A stretch of DNA of 22,367 bases from IMG/VR virus record IMGVR_UViG_3300020418_000043, positions 1 to 22,367 of that record; one strand, given 5' to 3'. A program made the position numbers and the translations under genes. This document shows, piece by piece, positions 22,259 to 22,367 of the stretch. The stretch comes from a virus. Every line of letters starts with the position of its first letter. Position 1 is the first letter of the stretch. The notes beneath the pieces are model-generated. The model was not told the DNA's origin, made no database searches, and was given only the letters and a program-made list of their open reading frames with translations.

Positions 22259-22367
22259 ATGGCAGAAGTCAAGAAAGAGGAAAAGAAAAATCCTCTACAG
22301 AAACTTAAGGAAGCAGTTGATGATAAAGAAGAGCAACTAGCATACTTAGCAACTCTAATAAGAGTGA
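22259..22367 (+). CDS. Unrecognised protein, 5' part (runs off the window)
   Basis: The first 36 codons are visible: MAEVKKEEKKNPLQKLKEAV, then DDKEEQLAYLATLIRV. They form a charged, Lys/Glu-rich helix that turns hydrophobic at the window edge, so a membrane segment or coiled coil may follow. A late-type box 19 nt upstream suggests late expression. No function can be assigned. Confidence 0.7.
   Translation, partial: MAEVKKEEKKNPLQKLKEAVDDKEEQLAYLATLIRV

Overview
The window looks like part of a T4-like cyanophage genome (a myovirus of marine Synechococcus or Prochlorococcus). The evidence is a T4-type primase followed by a class Ia ribonucleotide reductase pair, two ferredoxin-dependent bilin reductases (PebS-type and PcyA-type), a TalC transaldolase, a glutaredoxin and a long tail-fibre cassette. 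The DNA is AT-rich and every gene I can support lies on the + strand, packed with 1-20 nt overlaps. Both sigma70-type promoters and T4-late-type NATAAATA boxes are visible.

Layout. (1) 1-4110: 3' end of the DNA primase, then nrdA and nrdB, making deoxynucleotides for replication. (2) 4113-5853: pebS, two overlapping unrecognised ORFs, then pcyA, i.e. two enzymes that use the same substrate, biliverdin IXalpha. (3) 5871-8360: a small GIY-YIG nuclease, talC, glutaredoxin, a Phd/YefM-like small protein, a membrane protein and two unrecognised proteins, with near-consensus sigma70 promoters at 6230, 6926 (doubtful) and 7738. (4) 8351-8585: a terminator with a promoter nested in it, followed by a roughly 195-nt non-coding, hairpin-rich leader. 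(5) 8586-22233: the adhesion/tail-fibre cassette, flanked by two different 2OG-Fe(II) oxygenase-like proteins. It holds two related modular fibre proteins, a roughly 1004-residue protein that joins a subtilisin-like protease, an alpha/beta-hydrolase and a plastocyanin-like copper domain, a 1231-residue fibre with YadA-head-like repeats, a glycine-rich adhesin and a fibrinogen-like plus LamG-like adhesin. A partial gene runs off the right end.

How it fits together (inference). The left half takes over host metabolism: ribonucleotide reductase supplies dNTPs, glutaredoxin can re-reduce it, transaldolase pushes carbon through the pentose phosphate pathway, and the bilin reductases make pigments. 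The right half, with late-type boxes that usually enclose the previous stop codon, encodes the parts that touch or digest the host surface. The most unusual item is the protease-hydrolase-cupredoxin protein (12207-15221). The leader RNA at 8391-8585, the overlapping ORFs at 4928-5130 and the nested terminator/promoter at 8351-8384 are the next most interesting.
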